The notes beneath the pieces were generated by a model. The model worked only from the letters and a program-made list of their open reading frames with translations. It was not told the origin of the DNA and ran no database searches. DNA of 64,000 bases from Streptomyces sp. NBRC 110035 (GTDB lineage Bacteria > Actinomycetota > Actinomycetes > Streptomycetales > Streptomycetaceae). Every line of letters begins with the position of its first letter. The stretch's first letter is position 1. Positions 1-9,800 of this stretch are shown here, one piece after another. The stretch lies in NCBI RefSeq assembly GCF_000829695.1, contig NZ_BBNN01000016.1, positions 248,001 to 312,000 on the forward strand, read 5' to 3'. The position numbers were made by a program, and so were the translations under genes.

Positions 1-191
1 TTCCCGCTCTCCGCCGCGGAGAGCAGGGCGATGCCCAGGACCAGGAGGGTGATGCCGGCGTAGAGCTCGAAACCCTCCAGGAAGTCCAGCCGCCTCACCA
101 CACCCGGGTTCCAGCCGGTGAACTCGTTCACCAGGCTCGCGGCGCCCTGCAGCAGGGCGATGAATCCAAGAATCTCCAGCAGTCTCTTCAT
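1..191 (-). CDS. Small hydrophobic membrane protein, 3' end cut by window edge
   Basis: The reverse strand reads from an ATG at 191-189 and stays open to the window edge, so about 63 residues are visible and the C-terminus is missing. The visible part has two hydrophobic stretches, residues about 5-20 (LEILGFIALLQGAASL) and about 46-62 (ELYAGITLLVLGIALLS), separated by a short polar loop with Trp and Arg. That suggests a two-helix inner-membrane protein. It is transcribed away from the histidine kinase gene that follows. I do not recognise the family and no function can be inferred. Confidence 0.6.
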   Translation of the reverse strand, partial: MKRLLEILGFIALLQGAASLVNEFTGWNPGVVRRLDFLEGFELYAGITLLVLGIALLSAAESG

Positions 192-370
192 GGGGCCGAC
201 GATCGCCGAGCACCGCACGCGTGTGCATCGGCCACCGGGTGCGAGCCCGGTGGCGAAGGTCTGTGTTTTCGTACGCGGAACACGCCGAAGGTCTGCGGCC
301 GTACGACTTCGGTAGCCGATCCGGGCCGGAGCAGGACGGACCGGGCGGCCTCTGCATAGGTTTGACGACC

Positions 371-1678
371 GTGATCAGAGCCGACAAGACGGTGCGGACG
401 GCCTCGGTGTTCACGGGAGCACGATGGCTCCGTCCATCAGCCCTCCTCCACGAACTCGACCGGGACCCCGACGCAGACCGAGTCCCCGACCTCGACGTCG
501 CTTCCGAGCCCGCCCGTTCCGCGCGGCGCCCCCGACGTCCCCGGCGCACCGCGCGGGACTGGGTGGTCGACTTCGCCTGCTTCCTGCTGGCCGTGCTCGT
601 GGGCCTGGCGGGCCTCGAGTCCCTGGTGGCGAATCCCGACGTTCCGCGCGCGCTGGTTCGCGGGGACCAGGTGCTCGGCGCGCTGTCCTGCGCCGCGCTC
701 TGGCTGCGCCGCCGCTGGCCGGTCGGCCTGGCCGCGGTGATGGTGCCCGTCAGCCAGATCTCGGAGACGTCCGGCGGCGTGGCCCTGATCGCCCTGTTCG
801 GCCTCGCGGTGCACCGTCCCTTCAGGTACATGATCGGGGTCGCCTGCGCCCATCTCGTGGCGGCCCCGCTCTACTACTGGTGGCGCCCCGACCCCGAACT
901 GCCCTATGCCGCGGCGGTTGCCCTCACCGTGCTGCTGACGGGCGTGTGCGTCGGCTGGGGCATGTTCGTCCGGTCCAAGCGGCAGTTGCTGCTGAGCCTG
1001 AGGGACCGGGCCCGCCGGGCCGAGACGGAGGCACGGCTGCGGGCCGAGCAGGCGCAGCGGCTCGCCCGCGAGGCCATCGCACGGGAGATGCACGACGTGC
1101 TGGCGCACCGGCTGACGCTGCTCAGCGTGCACGCGGGCGCACTGGAGTTCCGCCCCGACGCGCCCCGCGAGGAGATCACGCGGGCAGCCGGGGTGATCAG
1201 GGAGAGCGCGCACGAGGCACTGCAGGATCTGCGGGAGATCATCGGCGTGCTGCGGACCGGCGAGTCCGACGACGCGGGGCGGCCGCAGCAGACGCTCGCG
1301 GCACTGGGTCGGCTGGTCGCCGAGTCGAGGGAGGCCGGGACGAAGGTCGTCCTCGATCACCGGGTCACCGACTCCGGCGCCGCCGTCCCCGCCTCCGTGG
1401 GCCGCGCCGCCTACCGGATCGTCCAGGAGGCGCTCACGAACGCCCGCAAGCACGCCCCCGGGGTCGAGGTCGCCGTCGCCGTCACGGGCGGCCCTGGGGA
1501 GGACCTCGCCGTGTCCGTACGCAACCCCGGTCCGGCCGGGGAGGCACGGCCCGTACCCGGCGCCGGACAAGGACTGATCGGCCTGACCGAACGGGCCACC
1601 CTGGCGGGCGGCACCCTGGAGCACGGCCCCACGCCCGACGGCGGGTTCGAGGTCCGGGCCCGGTTGCCATGGGGCTGA
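371..1678 (+). CDS. NarL-type sensor histidine kinase
   Basis: This is the membrane sensor kinase of a two-component system. From the GTG at 371 it has 435 residues. Several hydrophobic segments lie at about 62-205, starting at DWVVDFACFLL. A coiled linker rich in Arg, Glu and Ala follows, then a HisKA_3 dimerisation box with the phospho-acceptor His241 in REMHDVLAHRL, and a C-terminal HATPase domain with the N-box VQEALTNARKHAPG at about 348-361. The glycine-rich lid (GAGQGLIGLTERA) is present. The next gene is its cognate response regulator. The start is uncertain: the frame is open from 221, GTG codons at 371 and 407 are both possible, and none has a convincing ribosome binding site. The signal sensed is unknown. 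Confidence 0.88.
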   Translation: MIRADKTVRTASVFTGARWLRPSALLHELDRDPDADRVPDLDVASEPARSARRPRRPRRTARDWVVDFACFLLAVLVGLAGLESLVANPDVPRALVRGDQVLGALSCAALWLRRRWPVGLAAVMVPVSQISETSGGVALIALFGLAVHRPFRYMIGVACAHLVAAPLYYWWRPDPELPYAAAVALTVLLTGVCVGWGMFVRSKRQLLLSLRDRARRAETEARLRAEQAQRLAREAIAREMHDVLAHRLTLLSVHAGALEFRPDAPREEITRAAGVIRESAHEALQDLREIIGVLRTGESDDAGRPQQTLAALGRLVAESREAGTKVVLDHRVTDSGAAVPASVGRAAYRIVQEALTNARKHAPGVEVAVAVTGGPGEDLAVSVRNPGPAGEARPVPGAGQGLIGLTERATLAGGTLEHGPTPDGGFEVRARLPWG

Positions 1679-1751
1679 ACGGAGACAGGCGAAGCCTCAT
1701 CACGACCGCCGTCCCGTCGTCGCCACCGCCCGTCCCGACGCCCGAAGGCCC

Positions 1752-2438
1752 ATGACTGCGATCAGACTGCTCCTCGTCGACGACGATCCGCTGGTGCGGG
1801 CCGGACTGTCCCTGATGCTGGGCGGCGCCGACGATATCGAGATCGTCGGCGAGGCCGCCGACGGCGACGAGGTCGAGGAACTCGTCGACCGCACCCGCCC
1901 GGACGTCGTCCTCATGGACATCCGGATGCCGTCGGTGGACGGCCTCGCCGCCACCGAACTGCTGCGCCGGCGCGACAACACCCCGCACATCGTGCTGCTC
2001 ACCACCTTCCACGCCGACGAGCAGGTGCTGCGGGCCCTGCGCGCGGGCGCCGCGGGCTTCGTCCTCAAGGACACCGCGCCCGCCGAGATCGTCGACGCGG
2101 TCCGCCGGGTCGCGGCCGGCGACCCCGTCCTGTCGCCGACGGTCACCAGGCAGCTCATGGCGCATGCGGCCGGCACCACGGCCGGCAGCGCTGCCCGCAC
2201 CCGGCACGCACGCGCGCGTGCACGGCTCGCTGCCCTCAACGACCGCGAGCGCGAGGTCGCCGTCGAGGTCGGCCGGGGGCACGCCAACGCAGCGATCGCC
2301 GCCGAGCTTCACATGAGCGTGGCCACCGTCAAGACCCATGTCTCCCGTGTCCTGGCCAAACTGGACCTCGACAACCGTGTGCAGATCGCCCTGCTCGTCC
2401 ACGACGCAGGCCTCCTGGAGGACACCCAGGAGGCCTGA
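1752..2438 (+). CDS. NarL/LuxR-family response regulator
   Basis: A 228-residue DNA-binding response regulator, probably phosphorylated by the kinase encoded 73 bp upstream. The N-terminal receiver domain shows the acidic triplet at residues 10-12 (VDDD), the phospho-acceptor Asp56 in LMDIRMP, and the conserved Lys106 in FVLKD. The C-terminal LuxR helix-turn-helix spans about 160-222 (LNDREREVAVEVGRGHANAAIA then VATVKTHVSRVLAKL). Residues 130-158 form an Ala/Arg/Thr-rich linker. The regulated genes cannot be told from the sequence. The stop codon lies inside a strong hairpin, so transcription may end with this gene. Confidence 0.93.
   Translation: MTAIRLLLVDDDPLVRAGLSLMLGGADDIEIVGEAADGDEVEELVDRTRPDVVLMDIRMPSVDGLAATELLRRRDNTPHIVLLTTFHADEQVLRALRAGAAGFVLKDTAPAEIVDAVRRVAAGDPVLSPTVTRQLMAHAAGTTAGSAARTRHARARARLAALNDREREVAVEVGRGHANAAIAAELHMSVATVKTHVSRVLAKLDLDNRVQIALLVHDAGLLEDTQEA
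2407..2437 (+). terminator. Hairpin overlapping the response-regulator stop codon
   Basis: A perfect 12-bp inverted repeat, CAGGCCTCCTGG and CCAGGAGGCCTG, is separated by 7 nt. It covers the last codons and the stop of the response-regulator gene. There is no T-run, which is usual for actinobacterial terminators. The next gene points the other way, so ending transcription here makes sense. Its role as a terminator is inferred. Confidence 0.5.
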
Positions 2439-2754
2439 CCCGCACAGGGCCGGCAGCGGGCCTCCCGATGCGTCCCAGCATCCCGGTGCCCCGGTACTGC
2501 GCCATCCCGATACCCCGAACATGATGGAACCCACCCCACGACCACCACCTGGCGCTCACCTGCGCACGCCCCGACACACTCGTGCTCAGCCAAGCCCCAG
2601 CAGTTGCCAACCCTCGACGACGGCACCGCGGCCCGGTGCGCCGTCGCCCGGAGCGCGGTCCTGCCGGTCTTTGCGCCCTGAGCCACTGCCGCCCGTCGCC
2701 CGTCGCCAGAGCGGCCTCGACGTCCGAGCGTCCCCGTCCTCCGCAGGGCGCCGC
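2439..2754. other. Intergenic region between convergent genes
   Basis: The 316 bp between the response regulator and the convergent dehydrogenase gene contain no coding frame with a plausible start and protein-like composition. I see no RNA gene and no clear second terminator. Confidence 0.4.
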
Positions 2755-3777
2755 TCAGGCGTGGACCGAGGCCGCCCCGCCCGCGATCTCCATCAGCCGC
2801 ACCGGTCTGCGCTCCCGCCGGGACAGCTCGCACGCCTCCGCGACGCGCAGTGCCTGGAGGGCCTCGCGTCCGTCGCAGGGATTGGCCCGCTCGCCCCGCA
2901 CCACCTCGACGAACCCGTTCAGTTCCGCCTCGTACGCGGGCCCGAAACGCTCCAGGAAGCCCGTCCACGGCCTGTCCGCGGCCGGCGGCCCGGTCGGCTC
3001 GGTGGACGCGATCGGCGTACGGTCGTCCAGGCCGACCACGATCTGGTCCCGCTCCCCGGCGAGCTCCATGCGCACGTCGTAACCCGCGCCGTTCATCCGC
3101 GTCGCGGTGAGGACGGCGAGCGTGCCGCCCTCGAGGGTGAGGAGCGCCGCGCCGGTGTCCACGTCGTCCGCCTCCCGGAACATCGCGGGACCCGCGTCGG
3201 ACCCGGCGGCATAGACGTCCACGATCTCCCGGCCGGTCACCCAGCGCACGATGTCGAAGTCGTGGATCAGCGTGTCCCGGTACAGCCCGCCGGACTGCGG
3301 CAGATACCCGGCCGGCGGCGGCTCCGGGTCACTGCTCATCGCCCGTAAGGTGTGCAGCCGGCCGAGCCGGCCCGAACGCACCGCCTCACGCGCGCCCCTG
3401 TGGCCGGGGTCGAACCGGCGCTGGAAGCCCATCTGCAGGACCGTCCCGGCCGCCTCCACCTCCGCGACCGCCTGCAACGTGCCCGCGAGGTCGAGGGCGA
3501 TGGGCTTCTCGCAGAACACCGGCAGCCCGGAGCGGGCTGCCCGGCCGATGAGTTCGGCGTGGGCGGACGTGGCCGTGGTGATCACCAGGGCGTCCACCCC
3601 CCAGGTGTAGATCTCGTCCACCCCGGGCGCCGCCGTCTCACCCAGCCGGTGTGCGAGAGCCTGTGCCCGAGCCGGGTCGGCGTCCGTGAGGATCAGGGAT
3701 CCCACGTCGCGATGCCTGCTGAGTGTGTGGGCGTGAATGGTGCCGATACGGCCCGTACCGATGACCCCGATGCGCAT
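2755..3777 (-). CDS. Gfo/Idh/MocA oxidoreductase, inositol 2-dehydrogenase-like
   Basis: A 340-residue NAD(P)-dependent sugar or polyol dehydrogenase. The N-terminal Rossmann fold starts at once (MRIGVIGTGRIGTIHA), the family signature EKPIAL lies at about 95-100, and the catalytic motif HDFDIVRW at about 175 holds the Asp/His pair expected of inositol dehydrogenases. I use the ATG at 3777 because the glycine-rich motif follows it directly; the longer open frame back to 3861 adds only low-complexity residues. The gene is divergent from the GntR gene, with a TGTCCGGACAAT palindrome 42 bp upstream of its start. Family knowledge suggests conversion of myo-inositol or a related sugar to a keto product. 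The substrate is unproven and no other iol genes are visible. Confidence 0.85.
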   Translation of the reverse strand: MRIGVIGTGRIGTIHAHTLSRHRDVGSLILTDADPARAQALAHRLGETAAPGVDEIYTWGVDALVITTATSAHAELIGRAARSGLPVFCEKPIALDLAGTLQAVAEVEAAGTVLQMGFQRRFDPGHRGAREAVRSGRLGRLHTLRAMSSDPEPPPAGYLPQSGGLYRDTLIHDFDIVRWVTGREIVDVYAAGSDAGPAMFREADDVDTGAALLTLEGGTLAVLTATRMNGAGYDVRMELAGERDQIVVGLDDRTPIASTEPTGPPAADRPWTGFLERFGPAYEAELNGFVEVVRGERANPCDGREALQALRVAEACELSRRERRPVRLMEIAGGAASVHA

Positions 3778-3818
3778 GGGAACAACCTGCGGCCCGCGTC
3801 CCTCCCTGTCAATCCGTA

Positions 3819-3830
3819 TGTCCGGACAAT
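3819..3830. promoter_or_regulatory. Candidate GntR operator 1
   Basis: The core TGTCCGGACA is a perfect palindrome lying between the divergent dehydrogenase and gntR starts. The same 12-mer TGTCCGGACAAT recurs at 4732-4743 past the other end of gntR. Repetition of one palindrome around a GntR gene is the typical arrangement of an autoregulated operator. Confidence 0.55.
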
Positions 3831-3878
3831 CGAACCACGCCACTTCCCGTCCACCACGCACGGGACTACGCTCGGGCC

Positions 3879-4643
3879 GTGCCCAAACCAGGAGTGGACC
3901 CGACCGTGCAGCTGGAACTGAGCGTGGACCGCGGCTCCCCCGTGCCGCTGTACTTCCAGCTGTCCCAGCAACTGGAGGCCGCCATCGAGCACGGCAGGCT
4001 GACCCCCGGGAGCCTGCTGGGCAATGAGATCGAGCTGGCCGGGCGCCTCGGCCTGTCCCGGCCCACCGTCCGCCAGGCCATCCAGTCCCTCGTCGACAAG
4101 GGCCTGCTCGTACGGCGGCGCGGAGTCGGCACCCAGGTGGTGCACAGCCAGGTCAAGCGGCCCCTGGAGCTCAGCAGCCTCTACGACGACCTTGAGGCGG
4201 CCGGCCATCGACCCGCCACGAAAGTCCTGGTCAACACGGTCGTCCCGGCGCCTCCCGAGGTCGCCGCGGTCCTCGGGGTGGCCGAGGCGGGCGAGGTGCA
4301 CCGCATCGAGCGGCTGCGGCTCGCGCACGGGGAGCCGATGGCGTACCTGTGCAACTACCTGCCCCCCGGGCTGCTCGACCTGGACACCCGGCAGCTGGAG
4401 GCCACCGGTCTGTACCGGCTGATGCGGGCGGCCGGGATCACCCTGCACAGCGCCCGCCAGACCATCGGCGCCCGCGCCGCCGGGGCCACCGAGGCCGAGC
4501 GGCTCGGTGAGGAGCTGGGTGCCCCGCTCCTCACCATGCAGCGCGTAACCTTCGACGACACCGGCCGCGCCGTGGAGTTCGGCACCCACACCTACCGGCC
4601 CGACCGCTACTCGTTCGAGTTCCAGCTGCTCGTACGGTCGTGA
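3879..4643 (+). CDS. GntR-family regulator with UTRA domain
   Basis: A 254-residue transcription factor. The N-terminal winged helix-turn-helix at about residues 18-85 has the recognition segment LGLSRPTVRQAIQSLVDKGLLVRRRGVGTQV. The rest is a UTRA ligand-binding fold, as in HutC/FarR-type regulators, which usually bind sugars or small metabolites. The GTG start at 3879 was chosen because PVPLYFQLSQQLEAAIEHG, the usual GntR opening, follows closely. The gene is divergent from the inositol-dehydrogenase-like gene and flanked by two copies of one palindrome, so it probably represses that gene and perhaps the downstream ROK kinase gene. The effector is unknown. Confidence 0.9.
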   Translation: MPKPGVDPTVQLELSVDRGSPVPLYFQLSQQLEAAIEHGRLTPGSLLGNEIELAGRLGLSRPTVRQAIQSLVDKGLLVRRRGVGTQVVHSQVKRPLELSSLYDDLEAAGHRPATKVLVNTVVPAPPEVAAVLGVAEAGEVHRIERLRLAHGEPMAYLCNYLPPGLLDLDTRQLEATGLYRLMRAAGITLHSARQTIGARAAGATEAERLGEELGAPLLTMQRVTFDDTGRAVEFGTHTYRPDRYSFEFQLLVRS

Positions 4644-4728
4644 CGGTCCTGGACCCGGAGCCCGCGCACGGGACCTGAAGTTCCGGTGAAGTCCAGGTGG
4701 CGCGGGCGACTTGGACTGATCTTCGTCG

Positions 4729-4744
4729 CATTGTCCGGACAATG
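4729..4744. promoter_or_regulatory. Candidate GntR operator 2
   Basis: CATTGTCCGGACAATG is a perfect 16-bp palindrome between gntR and the ROK kinase gene, about 200 bp before the kinase start. It shares 12 consecutive bases with the palindrome at 3819-3830. The rest of this 303-bp gap shows nothing else that I recognise. Confidence 0.6.
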
Positions 4745-4946
4745 TGACCGGATCGTGGAGCGAGGTGTCGAAATGCGAGGGTCGTCCCGGCGGGCGCGCC
4801 CGCCGTAACGCACCGGGAAGCTCTCGGGAGGCTGTTCGAGGGCCGTCGGAAAGCCGCCGGGAGCGTCCCGCGGGCGACGCGCGTCACGCGGTCCCTCTCC
4901 TCCCGGGTACGCCACCCGGGGGCACCGTGAGGCAGAATCGGCGACG

Positions 4947-6122
4947 ATGAGCACCTACCGCGACCTCACACTCCCCAGGGCGCTGAGTTCCGCCCGGGCG
5001 GGCGCCGCCCCGATCGGTTCCCGCCGTGCTCCCGTGCTCCGCACGGTCGGCACCCGGGAACGCCGCTCGCACCTGACGGCACCGCGCGTGCCGACCGTCG
5101 GCATCGACATCGGCGGCACGAAGGTGATGGCGGGCGTCGTCGACGCCGACGGCAACATCCTGGAGCGGCTCCGCACGGAGACCCCGGACAAGTCCAAGAG
5201 CCCGAAAGTCGTCGAGGACACCATCGTCGAACTGGTGCTTGACCTGTCCGACCGGCACGACGTGCACGCGGTCGGCATCGGCGCCGCCGGCTGGGTCGAC
5301 GCCGACCGCAACCGCGTGCTGTTCGCCCCCCACCTCTCGTGGCGCAACGAGCCGCTGCGCGACCGGCTCGCCGGCCGCCTCGCCGTCCCCGTCCTGGTCG
5401 ACAACGACGCCAACTCCGCCGCCTGGGCCGAATGGCGCTTCGGCGCCGGACGCGGCGAGGACCACCTCGTCATGATCACGCTGGGCACCGGCATCGGCGG
5501 CGCGATCCTCCAGGACGGCCAGGTCCAGCGCGGCAAGTACGGCGTCGCCGGCGAGTTCGGCCACATGCAGGTCGTCCCCGGCGGCCACCGCTGCCCCTGC
5601 GGCAACCGCGGCTGCTGGGAGCAGTACAGCTCCGGCAACGCACTGGTCCGCGAGGCGCGCGAGCTGGCCGCCGCCGACTCGCCGGTCGCCTACGGGATCA
5701 TCGAGCACGTCAAGGGCAACATCGCCGAGATCAGCGGACCGATGATCACCGAGCTGGCCCGCGAGGGCGACGCCATGTGCATCGAGCTCCTCCAGGACAT
5801 CGGCCAGTGGCTCGGCGTCGGCATCGCCAACCTCGCCGCCGCCCTCGACCCCTCCTGCTTCGTCATCGGCGGCGGGGTCTCGGCCGCCGACGACCTGCTG
5901 ATCGGACCCGCGCGGGACGCGTTCAAGCGGCAGCTCACCGGCCGCGGCTACCGCCCCGAGGCCCGCATCGTCCGCGCCCAGCTCGGCCCCGAGGCCGGCA
6001 TGGTCGGCGCCGCCGACCTCGCCCGCCTGGTCGCCCGCCGCTTCCGCCGCGCCAAGCGCCGCAGGGTCGAGCGGTACGAGCGGTACGCGGAGGTCGGCCG
6101 AGCCGCCCAGGAGGCGCCGTGA
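4947..6122 (+). CDS. ROK-family sugar kinase (glucokinase-like)
   Basis: A 391-residue cytoplasmic sugar kinase of the ROK family. After an unusual basic N-terminal extension of about 50 residues comes the phosphate-binding loop VGIDIGGTKVMAG, then VDNDANSAAWAEW with the catalytic Asp, the ATP-binding GTGIGGAI, and the zinc motif CPCGNRGCWEQ, all typical of ROK glucokinases. The C-terminus is basic (RRFRRAKRRR). Streptomyces GlkA proteins are near 317 residues, so this looks like a longer paralogue and not GlkA itself. The N-terminal extension may be mis-assigned; a start near 5088 would remove it. It overlaps the next gene by four bases. Confidence 0.85.
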   Translation: MSTYRDLTLPRALSSARAGAAPIGSRRAPVLRTVGTRERRSHLTAPRVPTVGIDIGGTKVMAGVVDADGNILERLRTETPDKSKSPKVVEDTIVELVLDLSDRHDVHAVGIGAAGWVDADRNRVLFAPHLSWRNEPLRDRLAGRLAVPVLVDNDANSAAWAEWRFGAGRGEDHLVMITLGTGIGGAILQDGQVQRGKYGVAGEFGHMQVVPGGHRCPCGNRGCWEQYSSGNALVREARELAAADSPVAYGIIEHVKGNIAEISGPMITELAREGDAMCIELLQDIGQWLGVGIANLAAALDPSCFVIGGGVSAADDLLIGPARDAFKRQLTGRGYRPEARIVRAQLGPEAGMVGAADLARLVARRFRRAKRRRVERYERYAEVGRAAQEAP

Positions 6123-6697
6123 CGAGCGGGGATCCCCACCGGTCCGCCCGTTCCGGCGGGCCCCGGCCGCCCGAGGGCCGCGGGCACATGGTCCGGCGCA
6201 GGGCGCTCACCCTCCTGATCATCGTGCTGCTCATCGGCGTCCCCGCCGGATACCTGATGATCTCCGCGAACCAGAGCCGGGCCAGCGGCAAGGACAAGGA
6301 GGCCAGGTACTCGGCGAACGGCCTGACCCAGGGCTGGCCGTCGAAGGTGCAGCGCCGCCTCTACCAGGTGCCGGTCCCGCACCCCGCCTGGTGGGTGGCC
6401 ACCTACGAGACGAACAACTGGAAGACCAGCCGCCTGTACGTCGAGTTCGAGACCACCGACGCCGGCCTGAGCGCCTTCCTCACCGGCATGGGCGTCCAGC
6501 AGGACGACCTGGAACCGGACAGCATCACCATCGGCGAACGCGACCGGGAGGTCACCGGCTGGAAGTTCGACCGCCCCGGCATCTGGTCCGGTCTCGTCAA
6601 CGAACAGAAGAATCCCGCGCCCACGCACGATGTCGTCGTCAACGAGGGCAAGCCGGGCTTCCCCAGGGTGTACGTCGTCTCCCGGACGGTTCCCTGA
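6119..6697 (+). CDS. Membrane-anchored hypothetical protein coupled to ROK kinase
   Basis: A 192-residue protein starting at a GTG that overlaps the kinase stop (GTGA), so the two are probably translated together. A basic stretch precedes one hydrophobic helix at about residues 28-46 (LTLLIIVLLIGVPAGYLMI). The remaining 145 residues are polar and rich in Trp and Tyr (HPAWWVATYETNNWKTSRLYVEFETT), consistent with an extracytoplasmic domain. I do not recognise the family. An internal ATG at 6188 just before the helix is an alternative start. Confidence 0.75.
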   Translation: MTSGDPHRSARSGGPRPPEGRGHMVRRRALTLLIIVLLIGVPAGYLMISANQSRASGKDKEARYSANGLTQGWPSKVQRRLYQVPVPHPAWWVATYETNNWKTSRLYVEFETTDAGLSAFLTGMGVQQDDLEPDSITIGERDREVTGWKFDRPGIWSGLVNEQKNPAPTHDVVVNEGKPGFPRVYVVSRTVP

Positions 6698-6814
6698 TCC
6701 GCACCGCCGCTCCCGTCCCGTGACCGGGGGTGTCCGCTCCGGCCGGGCCCGGCCGCCGTCACCGACTGTCAGTGCCCGCCCGTAGAGTCGAGGGCGAAGA
6801 GGCGGACGACACGG

Positions 6815-9800
6815 GTGGGCATGGACGGCAACGGGGACGGGCGGGCGGTGACAGGGCGCATGAACGAGGCGACCGCGACGGCCGACCGGTACACGGCAGG
6901 GACGCGCACGGGCGTGGGGGACGCGGCGCCCGCGGACGTCGCCGCCGGAGAGACCTCCGGGATCTCCGGGATTCCCGAGTTCTCCGTCGGGCTCGCCGCC
7001 GTCTTCCTGCCGTCGGCCCTGCCGCGCGACGGACGCGTCGCCTTCTACGACCCGGCGAGCGGCCCCGCCGAAGCCGCGCCCGAAGCCACGCCGGAACCCG
7101 CCGGGCCCGAACCCGCCCGGCCGGTCGTGGGCGGCGCCGGTGGTCCCCGGTCCGCCGACTCCGTACCCGCGCCGTCGGCGCATGCTCCGGGTACGCGGCT
7201 CACCGTCATCCGCCCGCACGGCGACGGGATCCGGCGGCGGACGGTCGGCGCGCTCTCCCTCCCCCTCGACGAGGCCCTGCCCCTGCTGGTCCGCGCCCGG
7301 CACGCCCCCGCGGCGCACCCCGCCACCGCCTGCTGGGGCGCCGCCGCCCTGCACGCCCTGCGGCTCACGGCACGCGGCCGGCTGCTGCCCGGCCTGACGG
7401 CCACCGGCCACGACGCCTGGCGGGCCGGCCCTCTCGAACCGGACGACGTGGCACACCTGCGCGCGGTGGCCGCGGCCATGCCCTTCGAGGGTCACGCCGT
7501 CGCGCTGCCCGGCCCCGGCCCGCTCCGGCTGCCGCAGCCGGAAGCCCTGGTCCGCGCCTTCCTGGACGCGGTCGCGGACACCCTTCCCCGCACCCCGGCC
7601 GCGCCGTACGCCTCGGGGCTGCCGTTCGCCGCCCGCACGGCCCAGCGGCTGCCCGGCGCCCACGACTGGGCCGCCGAGGTCGCCGCCGGCATGGATGCCG
7701 GTGTGCGCGTCTCGCTCCGCCTCGACCTCTGTGCGTACGACCTGTTCGACGGCTCCGAAGAAGGCGCGGGGGGCACCGGCGCGCGCGGTGCGGGCGCGGC
7801 GGTCGTCCAGGTGCACAGCCTCGCCGACCCCACCCTCGTCGCCGACGCGGCAGCCCTGTGGGCGGGGACGGCGGACAGCGCGTTCGGCCCCCGCGCGCGC
7901 GTGGACGCCGCCCTCGCCGTCCGCCGGGCCGCCCGCGTCTGGCCCCCGCTGGACCGGCTCTCCGTCCAGGACGTCCCCGACGTACTGCCCCTGTCCGAGG
8001 ACGAGCTGAACGACCTGCTCGGCGTCGCCGCCACCCGCCTCGCCGCGGCCGGCGTCGCCGTGCACTGGCCGCGGGACCTGGCCCAGGACCTGACCGCGAC
8101 GGCGGTGGTCCGGCCGGCCCCCGGATCGGCGACCGACGGGAGCGGCTTCTTCGAGAGCGAGGACCTGTTGCGGTTCGGCTGGCAGATCGCGCTCGGCGGC
8201 GACCCGCTCACCGACACCGAGATGGACGCCCTGGCCGAGGCCCACCGTCCCGTCGTCCGGCTGCGCGACCAGTGGGTGCTGGTCGACCCCGCCCTCGTCC
8301 GCAAGGCCCGCAAACGGGAGCTGGGCCTGCTCGATCCCGTCGACGCGCTGTCCGTCGCCCTCACCGGCACCGCGGAGGCCGACGGCGAGACCGTCGAGGC
8401 CGTCCCCGTCGGCGCTCTCGCCGTCCTCCGCGACCGCCTCACCACCGGCGTCCGGCCGGCCGACCCGCCCCCCGGACTCGACGCCACCCTGCGCGACTAC
8501 CAGCTGCGGGGCCTGGCCTGGCTCGACCTGATGACCTCCCTCGGCCTGGGCGGCTGCCTCGCCGACGACATGGGCCTCGGCAAGACGATCACCCTCATCG
8601 CGCTGCATCTGAAACGGAACCGCGCCGAACCGACCCTGGTCGTCTGCCCCGCCTCGCTGCTCGGCAACTGGCAGCGGGAGATCGCCCGGTTCGCCCCCGG
8701 CGTCCCCGTGCGCCGCTTCCACGGCCCGGACCGGACCCTGGACGACCTGACCGGCGGCTTCGTCCTCACCACCTACGGCACCATGCGCTCGGCCGCCCCG
8801 ACACTGGCCGCACAGCGGTGGGGCATGGTCGTCGCCGACGAGGCGCAGCACGTCAAGAACCCGCATTCGGCCACGGCGAAGGCCCTGCGCACCATCCCGA
8901 CGCCCGCGCGCGTGGCTCTCACCGGCACCCCCGTCGAGAACAACCTCTCCGAGCTGTGGGCCCTCCTCGACTGGACGACCCCCGGACTCCTCGGCCCTCT
9001 CACGTCCTTCCGCGCCCGGCACGCCCGCGCGGTGGAGGCCGGCGAGGACGACGAGGCCGTCGAGCGCCTCTCCCGCCTGGTGCGGCCCTTCCTCCTGCGG
9101 CGCAAGAAGTCCGACCCCGGCATCGTCCCGGAGCTGCCCCCCAAGACGGAGACGGACCACCCCGTCCCGCTCACCCGCGAACAGGCCGCGCTCTACGAGG
9201 CGGTGGTGCGCGAGTCGATGCTCGCCATCGAGACGGCCCAGGGCATGGGCCGCCGGGGCCTGGTGCTGAAACTGCTGACCGCGCTCAAACAGATCTGTGA
9301 CCACCCGGCGCTCTACCTCAAGGACGAGCCCGCCCGGTCCGGGCACGCACGGGCCGGCGGCGACCGCCTCGCGGCCCGCTCCGGCAAGCTCGCCCTGCTG
9401 GACGAACTCCTCGACACCGTGCTCGCCGAGGACGGGTCGGCCCTGGTCTTCACGCAGTACGTCGGCATGGCCCGGCTGATCACCGCACACCTGACCGAGC
9501 GCGCGGTGCCGGTCGACCTCCTGCACGGCGGTACGCCGGTCCCGGAGCGGGAGCGCATGGTGGACCGCTTCCAGAGCGGTGCGACGCCCGTCCTGGTCCT
9601 CTCCCTGAAGGCGGCCGGCACCGGCCTGAACCTCACCCGCGCGGGGCATGTCGTCCACTTCGACCGCTGGTGGAACCCGGCGGTCGAGGAACAGGCCACC
9701 GACCGCGCCTACCGCATCGGCCAGACCCAGCCGGTCCAGGTCCACCGCCTGATCACCGAGGGCACGATCGAGGACCGCATCGCCGAGATGCTCGAGGCCA

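Noticed and set aside
5339..6118. Arg-rich plus-strand frame preceding the membrane-protein start at 6119
   Set aside because: It is a shifted reading of the ROK kinase gene; only the part from 6119 has protein-like composition.
5948..9745. A 1265-codon open frame on the minus strand opposite the helicase gene
   Set aside because: Its translation is Gly/Arg/Val-rich without domains, and it lies antisense to a clear SNF2 helicase. Long antisense frames are normal in high-GC DNA.
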